Assembly (NCBI RefSeq): GCF_000745425.1
Contig: NZ_JQJH01000011.1
Coordinates: 62,001-126,000, forward strand
From: Beijerinckia mobilis
GTDB lineage: Bacteria > Pseudomonadota > Alphaproteobacteria > Rhizobiales > Beijerinckiaceae
DNA length: 64,000 nt
Reading direction: 5' to 3'
The notes under the pieces were generated by a model, which saw only the letters and a list, made by a program, of their open reading frames with translations, was not told the origin of the DNA and ran no database searches. Shown here in pieces: positions 47,398 through 56,389 of the stretch (position 1 is its first letter; each line of letters opens with the position of its first letter). The translations under genes and the position numbers were made by a program.

Positions 47398-47425
47398 AGA
47401 TATGTTGGCAGGGCTATTTGACAAG
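47398..47425 (-). promoter_or_regulatory. Sigma-32 (RpoH)-like promoter of hsp20
   Basis: On the minus strand CTTG (47425-47422) is followed after 17 nt by CATATCT (47404-47398). The alphaproteobacterial RpoH consensus as I recall it is CTTG-N17/18-CYTATNT, with one mismatch here. The expected transcript start near 47390 gives a leader of about 140 nt that contains all the stems above. Confidence 0.6.
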
Positions 47426-47675
47426 ACAACAATGTGACCCGTCGAAAGACGGAGGATCGCCGGATTCAGCGCGCTGATGCGCTTTGGCGCAGCCTCGTGA
47501 TCATCCGCATCTCCGCACCGAGGCTGCACTGCCGCTGCACCCCGGCCTTGCCAGGGCAGCAGACCCACCGTTTCCTGAATCAGTGCCTTGTGAAAATGGA
47601 GACTATTTTCAGGCGACGGTTCACGGGATCAGGCGACCGGTGCGCCTTGATGCAGGATGATGCAAGGACGTGCGA

Positions 47676-48734
47676 TCAAGCCTTGCCGTGATGCGCGGCT
47701 TCGCCATTGGCGTCGAGTGGCCAGCGCGGCCGCGCGGCAAAGGTCATGTCGTCGACGAGACCGAGATTGAGGCGTTCGAGCCCCGCCCAGGCGATCATGG
47801 CGCCGTTGTCGGTGCAGAGCGCCGGCGGCGGCAGAACGAGGCGCAGGCCGGTTTCCCCGCAAAAGCGCATCAGCGCGCGGCGGATCGCGCCATTGGCCGC
47901 CACGCCGCCCGCCACCACCATGGCGTTGGAGGCCCCGACCTGCTCGCGAAACAGCCTGAGGCCCGCACGGCTGCGATCAATGATCGTATCGACGATCGCA
48001 GCCTGAAACGAGGCGCAGAGATCGGCGACATCCTCCTTGGTGAGCGGCGCGATGCGCTCGGCCTCGAGACGGATCGCGGTTTTGAGGCCGGAGAGCGAGA
48101 AATCGGGCTTGGGTCGGCCGAGCATCGGGCGCGGCAGATCAAACCGCGTCGGATTGCCGTCCTGCGCCGCTTTCTCGACCTGCGGGCCGCCCGGATAGGG
48201 CAGGCCCAGCATTTTGGCGACCTTGTCAAAAGCTTCACCAATCGCATCATCGACCGTGGAACCGAGCCGCAGATAATCACCAACGCCGCGCACCGCGATC
48301 AATTGCGTATGGCCGCCCGAGACGAGCAGCAACATATAGGGAAAAGCGATACCGTCGGTGAGCCGCGCGGTGAGCGCATGGGCCTCGAGATGATTGACCG
48401 CGATGAAGGGCTTGCGCGCGGCAAGTGCCAGCGCCTTGCCGAAAGTGAGGCCCACCATGACACCGCCGATGAGGCCCGGCCCCGCCGCCGCGGCTATGCC
48501 ATCAAGGTCGGCAAGCGTCACATGTGCTCGCTCCAGAGCCCGGTCGACCAGCCGGTCGAGTACGTCGAGATGGGCGCGTGCGGCGATTTCCGGCACCACG
48601 CCACCATAGGCGGCATGTTCGGCGATCTGGCTCATGACCTCGTTGGACAGGATATCGCCCTTCGTTTCGTCGCTGAGCCGCACGACCGCGGCCGCCGTCT
48701 CGTCACAAGTGGTTTCAATCCCGAGGACAAGCAT
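47676..48734 (-). CDS. tsaD: tRNA N6-adenosine threonylcarbamoyltransferase TsaD
   Basis: Transfers threonylcarbamoyl to A37 of ANN-decoding tRNAs, with TsaB, TsaE and TsaC. '[18 protein letters not shown]' starts the ASKHA fold; '[19 protein letters not shown]' and the metal-binding 'VNHLEAHAL' (HxxxH) follow. '[10 protein letters not shown]' and '[20 protein letters not shown]' are nucleotide-binding, and '[13 protein letters not shown]' is near the end. ATG 48734 gives 352 aa. It is divergent from hemC, an order frequent in alphaproteobacteria. Confidence 0.96.
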   Translation of the reverse strand: MLVLGIETTCDETAAAVVRLSDETKGDILSNEVMSQIAEHAAYGGVVPEIAARAHLDVLDRLVDRALERAHVTLADLDGIAAAAGPGLIGGVMVGLTFGKALALAARKPFIAVNHLEAHALTARLTDGIAFPYMLLLVSGGHTQLIAVRGVGDYLRLGSTVDDAIGEAFDKVAKMLGLPYPGGPQVEKAAQDGNPTRFDLPRPMLGRPKPDFSLSGLKTAIRLEAERIAPLTKEDVADLCASFQAAIVDTIIDRSRAGLRLFREQVGASNAMVVAGGVAANGAIRRALMRFCGETGLRLVLPPPALCTDNGAMIAWAGLERLNLGLVDDMTFAARPRWPLDANGEAAHHGKA

Positions 48735-48936
48735 GCTATCGACCTGAATCCTGTACCACCCGCCAACCCGACCGCCGCTCCGGCCGCATGGCAAAGCGGG
48801 CCCGCTTTGCCATGCTGAGGCTCAAAGCACACGGCCGAGCCACCTGCGGCGCCAAATTCTTCCTGGGAGTAGCACGATCACCAACCAGCCGATAGAGCAA
48901 TCCGCCGCAGCTCTTTCCCCCCTCCCTCCTTCCGGC

Positions 48937-49872
48937 GTGCGCTTGCGGCTCGGCACACGGGGCAGCCCGCTGGCTTTGGCCCAAGCCCATGAAGTCCGCG
49001 ACCGTCTTGCCAGGGCGCATGGTTTCGCGGCCGAGGCAGTCGCCATCACCATCATCCGCACCAGCGGCGATTCGATCCAGGACCGCCCGCTTTCGGAAGC
49101 CGGAGGCAAGGGTCTCTTCACACGGGAACTCGATCTCGCGCTGATGGAAGGGTCCATCGATTTCGCCGTCCATTCCGCCAAGGATCTGCCGACCTTTCTG
49201 CCCGATCCGCTGATGATCTCCGGCTTTCTGCCGCGCGAGGATGTGCGCGACGTGTGGATTTCGCAAAAGGCTGATCATCCACGCGATCTGCCGGCGGGCA
49301 GCCTCGTCGGCACCGCGTCGCTGCGGCGCGGCGCGCTTGTCAAACGATTGCGTCCCGATCTCCGCGTGACCCTCCTGCGCGGCAATGTGGAAACGCGGCT
49401 CTCCAAACTCGCCGCCGGCGAGGTCGACGCAACTTTGCTCGCACTCGCGGGGCTCAAACGGCTGGGCCTTTCCGACAAGGCCACCCGTATTCTCGATACG
49501 GATGATTTTTTGCCGGCGGCGGGCCAGGGCGCCATAGGCATTACCGCGCGGGCAGGCGACGCGGCGACCGCGCAGCTGCTCGCGCCGATCCTCGATCCGG
49601 CGACCGGCGTCGCGCTTGCCGCCGAGCGGGCCTTCCTCACAATCCTCGACGGTTCCTGCAAGACGCCGATCGGCGCCCATGCGACGGTTGCGAACGGCAT
49701 GGTCACTTTGCGCGGCATCGTCCTGCGGCCGGACGGATCGCAATGGTTCGAGGCGGAGGAAAGCGGACCGGAGGCTGAAGCCGCGGCGCTGGGCGAGCGG
49801 GCGGCGCAGGCCATTCTCTCCCGGCTGCCGCAGGGTTTCTTTCAGGAAGCCCCCGTTCCGGATACCATTTAA
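48937..49872 (+). CDS. hemC: Hydroxymethylbilane synthase HemC
   Basis: Polymerises four porphobilinogens to hydroxymethylbilane for haem synthesis. 'LRLGTRGSPLALAQAHEVRD', 'TSGDSIQDRPLSEAGGKGLF', 'VHSAKDLPT', 'LVGTASLRRGAL' and the cofactor-binding Cys in 'LDGSCKTPIGAHA' mark the family. The only ordinary start is GTG 48937, which begins directly at the conserved core and has no ribosome site. An in-frame ATC at 48877 is preceded by GGGAG at 6-7 nt and would give a more usual N-terminal extension (see findings). It is followed after 58 bp by hemD. Confidence 0.94.
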   Translation: MRLRLGTRGSPLALAQAHEVRDRLARAHGFAAEAVAITIIRTSGDSIQDRPLSEAGGKGLFTRELDLALMEGSIDFAVHSAKDLPTFLPDPLMISGFLPREDVRDVWISQKADHPRDLPAGSLVGTASLRRGALVKRLRPDLRVTLLRGNVETRLSKLAAGEVDATLLALAGLKRLGLSDKATRILDTDDFLPAAGQGAIGITARAGDAATAQLLAPILDPATGVALAAERAFLTILDGSCKTPIGAHATVANGMVTLRGIVLRPDGSQWFEAEESGPEAEAAALGERAAQAILSRLPQGFFQEAPVPDTI

Positions 49873-49930
49873 GACTCCGCTCAAGACAAGGGCTGATAGC
49901 GCCGCCGGACCCTTCGCCAAGGATTGCACG

Positions 49931-50692
49931 ATGCTCATTCTGATCACGCGGCCCTTCGAGGAAGCCCTGCGCAGCGCCGCCAAACTCGAGGACGCCGGCT
50001 ATTCCACGCTCCTCTCGCCCGTCCTCTATATGCGGGCGACGGAGACAGTCTGGCCGCAGGGGATTATCGACGGACTCATCGCCACCAGCGCCCAGGCTTT
50101 CGAGCTTCTCGACCTCAAATCCGAGCAGCCGCCGCCGGAAATGCGCCGGCTGTTGCCACTCTGGCTGGTCGGCGAAAGGACGCGCGGAGCGGCGCAGCGT
50201 AAAGGTTTCGACGGACCGGTTCATATCGCCCCGCATGCGAAACAATTGGCCGGGGATATCGAAGTGGCCGTCAAGCCGCCTGCCCGGCTCGTCTATCTCG
50301 CCGGGCAGGATCGCAAGCCCGATCTCGAGAAGCGCCTGAGAAAGGCCGGCCTCACCATTGAGGCGGCGGAAATCTACGCCGCCGAAGCCGTCGAGCAACT
50401 CAGCGACATCGCTCTCGAGGCGCTGCGCGCCGGCGAAATCGGCGCGGCGATGCATTATTCCCGCAGAAGCGCAGAGATCTTTCTCGCGCTCATGAACAAG
50501 GCCGGGCATGATCCAAAAGTCTTCCCCCATGTTTGCATGTCGGAGGATGTCGCGGAACCCTTGCGTGAGGCTGGCTGCAATGCGCGCTGCGGCGCGATGA
50601 CCAATGAAGAAGGCATGCTCGATGCCCTGAAGGAAGCGCTCCGCTGCAATAGCGAGCCCTCCCCGCCGGTGCAGGATTCGTCAGAATCCTGA
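49931..50692 (+). CDS. hemD: Uroporphyrinogen-III synthase HemD
   Basis: A 253-residue enzyme that closes hydroxymethylbilane to uroporphyrinogen III. The family is poorly conserved; the evidence is the N-terminal 'ILITRPFEEALRSAAKLEDA', 'IATSAQAFELL', 'LWLVGERTRGAAQRKGF', 'LVYLAGQDRKPDLEKRLRKA', the 'IYAAEAVEQL' strand and a Ser/Tyr-rich 'MHYSRRSAEIF', plus its place after hemC. ATG 49931 follows the hemC stop by 58 bp. The mitofilin-like gene that usually follows in relatives is absent. Confidence 0.9.
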   Translation: MLILITRPFEEALRSAAKLEDAGYSTLLSPVLYMRATETVWPQGIIDGLIATSAQAFELLDLKSEQPPPEMRRLLPLWLVGERTRGAAQRKGFDGPVHIAPHAKQLAGDIEVAVKPPARLVYLAGQDRKPDLEKRLRKAGLTIEAAEIYAAEAVEQLSDIALEALRAGEIGAAMHYSRRSAEIFLALMNKAGHDPKVFPHVCMSEDVAEPLREAGCNARCGAMTNEEGMLDALKEALRCNSEPSPPVQDSSES

Positions 50693-50770
50693 AGCCGGTA
50701 ACACATCCGGGCAAAATCACTGGGCCATGGGCGGGGAAGGCAAAGGGCGGGGAAATTGGGGAGGAACGGA

Positions 50771-51115
50771 ATGCGCGCCGCTTTTCTGGTGAGACTACTT
50801 GCGGTGAGTTTCACCCTGCTCGCCGCCCCGGCGGGAGCAGCGAGTTTCGATTGCCGCAAGGCCGAGACACCGGACGAGCGGACCATCTGCTCGCATCCGG
50901 GCCTCAATGATTCCGATGTCGAAATGGCGACGACCTACAAGCTTCTGGCGGGGCTCATGGCGATGGGAGCGCGCGGTGCTTTGCAAGACAGCCAGCAGGA
51001 CTTCCTGACCAGGAGGCGCGCCTGTGGCGACAAGCTAGCCTGTCTGCAGCAGGTCTATAAGGCACGCCTGGAGGAATTGCAGGCGATTTACGACCGCATT
51101 CCCAAGCCGCTTTAG
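50771..51115 (+). CDS. LprI-like (DUF1311) secreted protein
   Basis: A 114-residue protein with a signal peptide (FLVRLLAVSFTLLAAPAGAA). The mature part has four Cys in the lysozyme-inhibitor LprI N-terminal pattern: 'FDCRKAETPDERTICSHPGL' and 'RRRACGDKLACLQQVYKARL'. Relatives are periplasmic; some bind lysozyme, but most are uncharacterised. GGAGG lies 7 nt before ATG 50771. It stands 8 bp before the ABC transporter gene and may be co-transcribed with it. Confidence 0.85.
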   Translation: MRAAFLVRLLAVSFTLLAAPAGAASFDCRKAETPDERTICSHPGLNDSDVEMATTYKLLAGLMAMGARGALQDSQQDFLTRRRACGDKLACLQQVYKARLEELQAIYDRIPKPL

Positions 51116-51123
51116 GCATTGCC

Positions 51124-51930
51124 ATGACGACAGCAACCCGCTCCGGCGACGCCTTCAAGGGAACCACCCGAGGAACCACCGGAGGAACCACCCATGACGC
51201 AGGCGCGCTGACAGTCGCGAATGTGAGCCATGTCTATGGCAAGAAGCGCGCGCTGGACCACGTCTCCTTCACGCTGGCGCGCGGGCGCTTCAGCGTGCTG
51301 CTTGGCCTCAACGGCGCCGGCAAGACGACGCTGTTTTCCCTGATCACCCGGCTCCAGGCCTTTCAGGCCGGTACGATCTCCCTTGACGGCCATGATCTCC
51401 AGCGGGACCCGGGAGAGGTGCTGCGCCGGCTCGGCATCGTGTTCCAGGCGCGCACGCTCGATCTCGATCTGACCGTCGAGCAGAATCTCGCCTATCATGC
51501 CGCCCTCCATGGGCTCCCGGCGCGGCTCGCACGCGCCCGGGCGGGCGCGGTGCTGGAACGTGTGGATCTCGCAGAAAGGCACGGCGACAAGGCCCGCGAC
51601 CTTTCGGGCGGTCAGATGCGGCGCGTCGAAATCGCCCGCGCGCTATTGCATCAGCCGCGGGTCCTCATTCTGGACGAACCGACTGTCGGGCTCGACATCA
51701 AGGCACGCGCGGAGGTCCTGGCGCATGTCCGCACCCTCGTCGCAGAGGAAGGGATCGCCGTCCTATGGGCCACCCATCTTTTCGATGAGATTGATGCTGA
51801 CGATGATCTCGTCATTCTGCATCAGGGACGCGTGCGTGGCACCGGCCGCGCCGACACGATCATGGAGCAGATGGGCGCCGCGACATTGACCGAAGCTTTC
51901 ACGCGCATGACCACCAGCGAGACCGTATGA
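51124..51930 (+). CDS. ABC transporter ATP-binding protein
   Basis: A 268-residue ATPase. Walker A 'GLNGAGKTTLFSLITRL', Q-loop 'LGIVFQARTLDLDLTVEQNL', signature 'DLSGGQMRRVEIARALLHQP', Walker B 'VLILDEPTVGLD' and switch 'LWATHLFDEID' are all intact. It resembles the ABC-2 exporter ATPases that accompany PQQ-dependent alcohol oxidation clusters (an impression from the motif spacing and the permease). The first 25 residues include an in-frame 12-bp tandem repeat (GTTRGTTGGTTH). It overlaps the permease gene by 4 nt. Confidence 0.9.
   Translation: MTTATRSGDAFKGTTRGTTGGTTHDAGALTVANVSHVYGKKRALDHVSFTLARGRFSVLLGLNGAGKTTLFSLITRLQAFQAGTISLDGHDLQRDPGEVLRRLGIVFQARTLDLDLTVEQNLAYHAALHGLPARLARARAGAVLERVDLAERHGDKARDLSGGQMRRVEIARALLHQPRVLILDEPTVGLDIKARAEVLAHVRTLVAEEGIAVLWATHLFDEIDADDDLVILHQGRVRGTGRADTIMEQMGAATLTEAFTRMTTSETV
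51160..51195 (+). repeat. Three in-frame 12-bp tandem repeats
   Basis: GGAACCACCCGA, GGAACCACCGGA, GGAACCACCCAT follow each other inside the 5' end of the ABC ATPase gene and encode GTTR-GTTG-GTTH. Copy number could vary without breaking the frame. Confidence 0.8.
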
Positions 51931-52763
51931 TGCGCAAAGCCGCCCCCGCCTCGCCCGGTTTCTCGCTGTTCCAATATGCCATTTGTCTCAATGGCATTCT
52001 CTGGCGCGAGACCCTGCGTTTCCTGCATCAGCGCGAGCGCTTCGTCTCGGCTTTGGTGCGTCCGCTCGTCTGGCTGTTCATTTTCGCTGCGGGATTTCGC
52101 GCGGGCGCAGGCCCTTTGCTCACGCCACCCTATACCACGCCTGTCCCTTATGAAATTTACATTGCGCCGGGATTGATGGCGGTGATCCAGCTGTTCAACG
52201 GCATGCAATCGTCACTGTCGATGGTCTATGACCGCGAGATGGGCAATATGCGCATCCTGCTCGTCAGCCCGTTTCCGCGCTGGTTTCTTTTGACAGCCAA
52301 GCTCTGCGCCGGAACCCTCGTCTCGCTGCTGCAGGTCTATGCTTTTCTGGTCATCGCCTGGTTCTGGGACATCAGGCCGCCGAGCCTTTTTGGTTATGTC
52401 GCCGTTCTGCCGGCGCTTGTTCTATCCGGCCTGATGCTCGGCGCGCTCGGCATGCTTCTATCCTCGCAGATCAAGCAGCTCGAAAATTTCGCGGGGGTGA
52501 TGAATTTCGTCATCTTCCCGATGTTCTTCGCCTCAACCGCGCTCTATCCGCTCATCCGGATCCGGGAAGGCAGCCCGAAACTGGCGTTCGTCGCCAGCCT
52601 CAATCCGCTGACCCATGCGGTGGAACTGATCCGGTTCGCGTTCCAGCAACAGATAAACTGGCTGGCGCTGGCTGTCGTCTTCATCGCGACCGCCCTGTTC
52701 CTCGGTGGGGCGATTGTCGCCTATGATCCGGCGCGCGGGCTTGGTGCGCGCCGGAGCGAATAG
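51927..52763 (+). CDS. ABC-2 type transporter permease
   Basis: A 278-residue membrane protein with about six helices: 'LVRPLVWLFIFAAGFRAGAG', 'LVSLLQVYAFLVIAWFW', 'VAVLPALVLSGLMLGALGML', 'NFAGVMNFVIFPMFFASTAL' and 'WLALAVVFIATALFLGGAIV'. The 'FVIFPMFFASTALYPL' segment is typical of the ABC-2 permease family (NodJ/PedC-like). Partner of the preceding ATPase. Substrate unknown. Confidence 0.9.
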   Translation: MMRKAAPASPGFSLFQYAICLNGILWRETLRFLHQRERFVSALVRPLVWLFIFAAGFRAGAGPLLTPPYTTPVPYEIYIAPGLMAVIQLFNGMQSSLSMVYDREMGNMRILLVSPFPRWFLLTAKLCAGTLVSLLQVYAFLVIAWFWDIRPPSLFGYVAVLPALVLSGLMLGALGMLLSSQIKQLENFAGVMNFVIFPMFFASTALYPLIRIREGSPKLAFVASLNPLTHAVELIRFAFQQQINWLALAVVFIATALFLGGAIVAYDPARGLGARRSE

Positions 52764-52820
52764 GACCCGTTTCCTGCCGGGAGACGTTTCCCCGGCAGAG
52801 AGTACGGCGGGAGCAGCAGC

Positions 52821-53219
52821 TTACTTCTTGGTGCCGGAAGCGTCGAAAGAAGAAAGGAAGGCGAAGAGATTGTCCTGATCGCTCTCCTTCGGCAGGCCGG
52901 CGAAAATCATCTTGATGCCCGGAACCTTGGCCTTCGGATTCTTGATATATTCCTTGAAGGTCGCCTCATCCCAGGTCAGACCGGAATTCTTCATGGCATC
53001 GGAGAAAGTATAGCCTTCGAGCGAACCGGCCTTACGGCCATTGAGCCCGTTCAGCTCCGGACCGACGAAATTCTTGGCGCCCGGTCCGATCTGGTGGCAA
53101 ACCTTGCACTTGGTCTGGAAGATCTTCTCACCGGCTTCGGGATCGCCGGCAGCCAGCGCCGCACCGGCGCTGGCAAGGCCCATCAGGACCGCCAGGGAGA
53201 AAGAAACGGTTCTTGTCAT
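52821..53219 (-). CDS. Periplasmic class I cytochrome c
   Basis: A 132-residue single-haem cytochrome. Signal peptide 'TVSFSLAVLMGLASAGAALA', then 'GDPEAGEKIFQTKCKVCHQI' with CKVCH haem attachment; the Met ligand is in 'PGIKMIFAGLPKES'. It belongs to the c2/c550 group that shuttles electrons between bc1 or dehydrogenases and oxidases. ATG 53219 gives the clean signal peptide; the frame extends further upstream without conservation. It converges with the ABC permease gene. Confidence 0.92.
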   Translation of the reverse strand: MTRTVSFSLAVLMGLASAGAALAAGDPEAGEKIFQTKCKVCHQIGPGAKNFVGPELNGLNGRKAGSLEGYTFSDAMKNSGLTWDEATFKEYIKNPKAKVPGIKMIFAGLPKESDQDNLFAFLSSFDASGTKK

Positions 53220-53790
53220 CGTGCTAATCCTCAAAAGCGTCGCCCCCATGCGCATGCGAGAACGGCGCATCTCCAAAGTTCCAGAGCAGCTACCGGACGG
53301 TTCCAGGCGAGCTTCCACCACACCCGATTCCCGGCGCAATGTCATCGGCTAACCTTGCGGCCGGATAATGACTACGGCGCGTCAGAATCTCCCCGCACTG
53401 GACCACGCCCATAGGAAACATCCTAATAGTTTGTAACTGCTTATGTTTTATGAAGAAAGCGACATGCGCCTTCCAATCTGACCGTGTAGAACAGGATCCG
53501 TCCGGATGCAATCGCCCAGCGAACGAGAAACCGCGCCTACACAATCGGCACAATGCGATCAACCGGCTGAGCCGACCGAAAGAGGGTAAGCCGCGACAAT
53601 TTGTCCTCTCCTTTTCCTTCGGCGCAAAGCGGGTTGCCTTGATCATGATTCAGAAAGTCATCAACCGACTCACCGAGTGGGCCTCATGGATCATGCGACA
53701 GCATGATCCATGAAGGGACATCGAAAATTGCCACGCCGCAGGCAGCGGGCGCAATTCCTGAAGGAAACATTCTCGAGACATGGGGGGCTG
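53220..53790. other. Gap with a perfect 13-bp hairpin
   Basis: About 570 bases without a supported gene. TCATGGATCATGC / GCATGATCCATGA (53684-53696 / 53701-53713, 4-nt loop) lies 78 nt beyond the stop of the leftward HupH-like gene and probably ends or stabilises its transcript. The cytochrome promoter must be in the left part. Confidence 0.5.
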
Positions 53791-54828
53791 TCAGCGCATC
53801 GCCATCTGTCCCGAGACATTGGTCGCCACCTCGCCGCTTTTCTCTGGACAGAAAAGAGCGAGGGAAAGATTGCCGATAAAGAGACGGTGCTCGACCAGGC
53901 TCTCATCGCCATCGCGCCGTTGTAGAAACCAGACATTGCGGGTTTGGGTCGAAAGGATGCGCCATGATCCCCTTGCGGCAAGCGGCGGGACGGCATCCGT
54001 TTCCACACTCTCCGCCTTGTTTTCCACCGGTGCCAGTCCGGCAAGCTGGCGCTCAAAAGCCTCATCACAACGCACATGGAGTTGGATGGCGCCCGGCTCC
54101 AGGGCCTCCAACAGATCCGCACAATCTCTTTCTTCCTGATGTCTCCCGTCGAACAGAGGGACTTCGGAGGGCTCCGTCCGAACCCGTCCCTCATTTTCGA
54201 AATCCCAGGCCTTGAGACGTACTTTCTGCAGAAACGCATTGAAAGCCGGTGTCTTTCTGGGATCAGCGGAAGAAAATTCGAGCGGGGTCGCGCGAGCGGC
54301 CTGGTGAAGGATTGTCGGGAGGTCGTCGATCTGCAGGAAATGTTCGAGGATCTCGCCATCCGGCGCCAGGAACAGGATCTCCCATGCGCGCGCCATGCGC
54401 GTATTGCGGATCCGGGCGATCACGCCATCGGTGAGGCAAACCTCACCAGTGACCGGGCCCTCGCCCAGAATGCGCAGGATGAAGGCGATGTCACTGGTGC
54501 AAAGACCGGTAAATTCGAAAATATTCTCATTATACTCGGTGTTGCTATATTCGGTGTTGCTCTGGAAAATGCCCCTAGTGAAACGATCGAGGAAATCTCT
54601 GGCAGCGGAAGAGCAGAGGCCGGACCGCTCCGGACAATGGAGCAGGTAATAGATGTTGCTCGAATGAATTCCATCATCCCCCCGAAACAAGGGAATACAG
54701 GGTGGAACGCTCGATTGTGCACCAACCTGCGTTGGAGGCGTGACGTGGAGTGGAGCAGAGGGGGTCATCCTGGCAAGGTTGAGCAGCAAAGGAATATTAC
54801 ATGAATTTTGATCGCGACCCAGAGTCAT
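53791..54828 (-). CDS. HupH-like (hydrogenase expression/formation-type) protein, orphan
   Basis: A 345-residue cytosolic protein that I place tentatively in the HupH family of [NiFe]-hydrogenase maturation factors. That family has two similar modules ending in a 'W.V.......L....I.V.DIP' pattern. Here the first is 'FILRILGEGPVTGEVCLTDG' followed by 'VIARIRNTRMARAWEILFLA' and 'LEHFLQIDDLPTIL'. The second is 'DLLEALEPGAIQLHVR' followed by 'RNVWFLQRRDGDESLVEHRL'. The usual C-terminal 'ED..DS..RL' end is missing or altered. No hydrogenase gene is in the window. GGGG lies 7 nt before ATG 54828. Confidence 0.5.
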   Translation of the reverse strand: MTLGRDQNSCNIPLLLNLARMTPSAPLHVTPPTQVGAQSSVPPCIPLFRGDDGIHSSNIYYLLHCPERSGLCSSAARDFLDRFTRGIFQSNTEYSNTEYNENIFEFTGLCTSDIAFILRILGEGPVTGEVCLTDGVIARIRNTRMARAWEILFLAPDGEILEHFLQIDDLPTILHQAARATPLEFSSADPRKTPAFNAFLQKVRLKAWDFENEGRVRTEPSEVPLFDGRHQEERDCADLLEALEPGAIQLHVRCDEAFERQLAGLAPVENKAESVETDAVPPLAARGSWRILSTQTRNVWFLQRRDGDESLVEHRLFIGNLSLALFCPEKSGEVATNVSGQMAMR

Positions 54829-55368
54829 GAATTGGCCCCGTCGTTATTTTTATTGCCGATAGCAGTTCTTTTGATCCTAGACTACTTACAGACGACAGTA
54901 TCGCCTTACTCCCATCTTCATTTATTATTATATATTATCTATACTTAGCGTACAGATATTGATTTGCCGGTCAGAACCGCGCAATCTCCAAAGGCACAAT
55001 CCCGCTTTCCCAAATACAAAGCCGTGGGACAAATTTCCCCGACTCATTCCATCGAGGTTTAATATTACTTCGCCTTTCGTTATATTTTCCTTATTAAGAA
55101 CACAATTCTGCCTGTGGTCAACAAAAGTCTTTACCCCCAAATTGCCATCTTACACCGCCGAAGAAAATTGTATTTTATATCAACAAGATATCAATGTTTT
55201 TACAGTTACAAGAGTATGATTTCTTTACAACAATAATGTATTTTACGGTTTTATAACCCGCTCTGCGACGCGAGATTGGGTATCCGCCTAACGCGGATAC
55301 GGCGCGGACGGCTCCCGATTCTGACTTCAAAAATCGTTTATCGGCAGGCTCCTTCTGGTAAAGTGCAC
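54829..55368. other. AT-rich gap upstream of the HupH-like gene
   Basis: About 540 bases with long A/T runs (for example around 54925-54955 and 55070-55100), much lower in GC than the neighbours. No gene or known RNA is recognised. It contains the HupH-like gene's promoter side and the 3' flank of recR. Confidence 0.4.
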
Positions 55369-55974
55369 TCAAAAATCCGTCCGGCTGCGCAAAGCCGTCG
55401 CCAAAGTGCCTTCATCCAGATAATCGAGCTCTCCGCCGATCGGCACCCCATGCGCCAGGCGGGTGATCTTCACGCCATAGGAATTGAGTAGATCAGTTAT
55501 ATAATGGGCGGTTGTCTGGCCATCGACCGTGGCATTGACCGCCAGAACGACTTCCCGGACACCGCCTTGCGCGACTCGATCGACCAGCGCATCGAGATTC
55601 AAGTCCTTCGGGCCCGTCCCCTCCAGCGCCGACAAGGTCCCACCCAGCACATGATAGCGCGCAGGCAGGGCGGCCGCGCGTTCGAGCGCCCAGAGATCAG
55701 CGATCGTTTCGACGACCACGATAAGCCCCTGATCACGGGTCGGATCCGCACAGATCGCGCAGGGGTCGCGCGTATCCATATTGCCGCAGACATGACAGAC
55801 GACCAGCCTGTCGTGGGCCTGCCGCATGGCATCGCTCAGAGGACCGAGCAATTCCTCACGTTTGCGGATCAGATGCAGCGCGGCCCGCCGGGCCGAACGC
55901 GGGCCAAGACCCGGAAGCCGGGCCAAAAGGTGAATGAGCCGCTCGATTTCAGGCCCGGCAGGAGGGGTCGTCAT
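55369..55974 (-). CDS. recR: Recombination mediator RecR
   Basis: A 201-residue RecFOR-pathway protein that loads RecA at gaps. Helix-hairpin-helix '[20 protein letters not shown]', zinc finger '[20 protein letters not shown]' with four Cys, Toprim '[20 protein letters not shown]' and Walker-B-like '[20 protein letters not shown]'. ATG 55974. It is the last gene of ffs-dnaX-ybaB-recR, 38 bp after ybaB. Confidence 0.97.
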   Translation of the reverse strand: MTTPPAGPEIERLIHLLARLPGLGPRSARRAALHLIRKREELLGPLSDAMRQAHDRLVVCHVCGNMDTRDPCAICADPTRDQGLIVVVETIADLWALERAAALPARYHVLGGTLSALEGTGPKDLNLDALVDRVAQGGVREVVLAVNATVDGQTTAHYITDLLNSYGVKITRLAHGVPIGGELDYLDEGTLATALRSRTDF

Positions 55975-56012
55975 GCAGTTGAGAACAAGTCCGCGTAAAG
56001 GGAAGGCGAGGA

Positions 56013-56318
56013 TCAGAACGGCAGCTGCAGACCGCCAGTAACCTCCCGCATCTTCTCTTCCATGATCTTTTCCGCCTGATGCCGCGCATTTTCATAAGCA
56101 AGAGCAACGAGATCCTCGACGATCTCCTTCTCTTCCGGTTTCAACAACGAGGCATCAATGGACACATTGCGGATTTGCCCCTTCACCGTCAGGGTGATGC
56201 GCACGAGCCCCGCGCCCGCCTGGCCCTCCACCGTCATTTCCTCGAGCTGCGCCTGCATATCCTGCACCTTGGCCTGCATGGCCTGCGCCTGTTTCAAAAG
56301 CCCCATCATGTCTTTCAT
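56013..56318 (-). CDS. YbaB/EbfC family nucleoid-associated protein
   Basis: A 101-residue DNA-binding dimer. '[20 protein letters not shown]', '[20 protein letters not shown]', '[20 protein letters not shown]' and a C-terminal '[15 protein letters not shown]' are typical. It lies between dnaX and recR, the classical position. AGAGGAA lies upstream of ATG 56318. Confidence 0.96.
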   Translation of the reverse strand: MKDMMGLLKQAQAMQAKVQDMQAQLEEMTVEGQAGAGLVRITLTVKGQIRNVSIDASLLKPEEKEIVEDLVALAYENARHQAEKIMEEKMREVTGGLQLPF

Positions 56319-56389
56319 GGCTCGTTCCTCTCCATGCGATCGTGACCGATCGAATCCTTTGCCCGGCGCCGCAGATGCCTGCCGTGCCT

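Noticed and set aside
47670-48818. Open frame of 382 codons on the + strand
   Set aside because: Antisense to tsaD; no domain recognisable.
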